Notes under the pieces: generated by a model
Database searches by the model: none
Told to the model about the DNA's origin: nothing
What the model saw: only the letters and a program-made list of their open reading frames with translations
Made by a program: the position numbers and the translations under genes
DNA from: Bacillota bacterium
Lineage (GTDB): Bacteria > Bacillota_I > Bacilli_A > Acholeplasmatales > Acholeplasmataceae
Direction of reading: 5' to 3'
Length of the DNA: 6,660 nucleotides
Assembly: GCA_006226985.1 (NCBI GenBank)
Contig: SBGC01000066.1
Location: 1-6,660, forward strand
Shown here: positions 6,649-6,660 of the stretch, one piece after another
Layout of the letters: every line of letters begins with the position of its first letter
How positions within the stretch are numbered: position 1 is the first letter of the stretch

Positions 6649-6660
6649 AAGGTTGAGTCA

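Noticed and set aside
1..6660. Mobile element, CRISPR array, prophage or defence system
   Set aside because: No transposase, terminal inverted repeats, regular direct repeats or unfamiliar gene cluster; every gene is a recognised housekeeping family.

Overview
The window is an AT-rich, gene-dense, all-plus-strand stretch of a low-GC Gram-positive chromosome. Protein sequences, gene order and a T-box leader point to Bacillota/Mollicutes. An Acholeplasma-like organism (or a close relative such as Izemoplasma/Haloplasma-type lineages) is the best guess. TGA is used as a stop (end of dnaI) and every visible Trp is TGG, so the code is the standard bacterial one, not the Mycoplasma/Spiroplasma code. 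The species cannot be fixed from the sequence alone.

Region 1 (1-4418) is one tightly packed set of five genes: the 3' part of polA (DNA polymerase I), mutM/fpg (formamidopyrimidine-DNA glycosylase), coaE (dephospho-CoA kinase), dnaB of the Bacillus type (helicase-loading/initiation protein, not the helicase) and dnaI (AAA+ helicase loader). The gaps are 10, -26, -14 and 2 bases, with a Shine-Dalgarno sequence before each internal start and no room for a terminator, so they are probably co-transcribed. Their roles group as DNA repair (polA, mutM) and replication initiation (dnaB, dnaI), with coaE as a CoA-synthesis passenger. The order is a shortened version of the Bacillus subtilis polA-mutM-coaE-nrdR-dnaB-dnaI-thrS neighbourhood.

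Region 2 (4415-4657) holds a sigma-A-type promoter overlapping the dnaI stop codon, followed by a complete T-box leader: a Stem I with a likely ACU (Thr) specifier, Stem II/III hairpins, an antiterminator with the 7-base bulge UGGUACC, and an overlapping intrinsic terminator with eight Us. This should make thrS expression depend on uncharged tRNA-Thr.

Region 3 (4682-6613) is full-length thrS (threonyl-tRNA synthetase, 643 aa) with intact editing and catalytic zinc sites. Region 4 (6614-6660) contains a promoter-like pair reading out of the window, probably for the next gene.

The window is mostly conserved housekeeping sequence. I found no mobile element, CRISPR array, tRNA or novel defence-like system. 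The most interesting points are a cysteine-free DnaI whose N-domain cannot hold the zinc site described in Bacillus, and the apparent sharing of the T-box terminator with the upstream operon.
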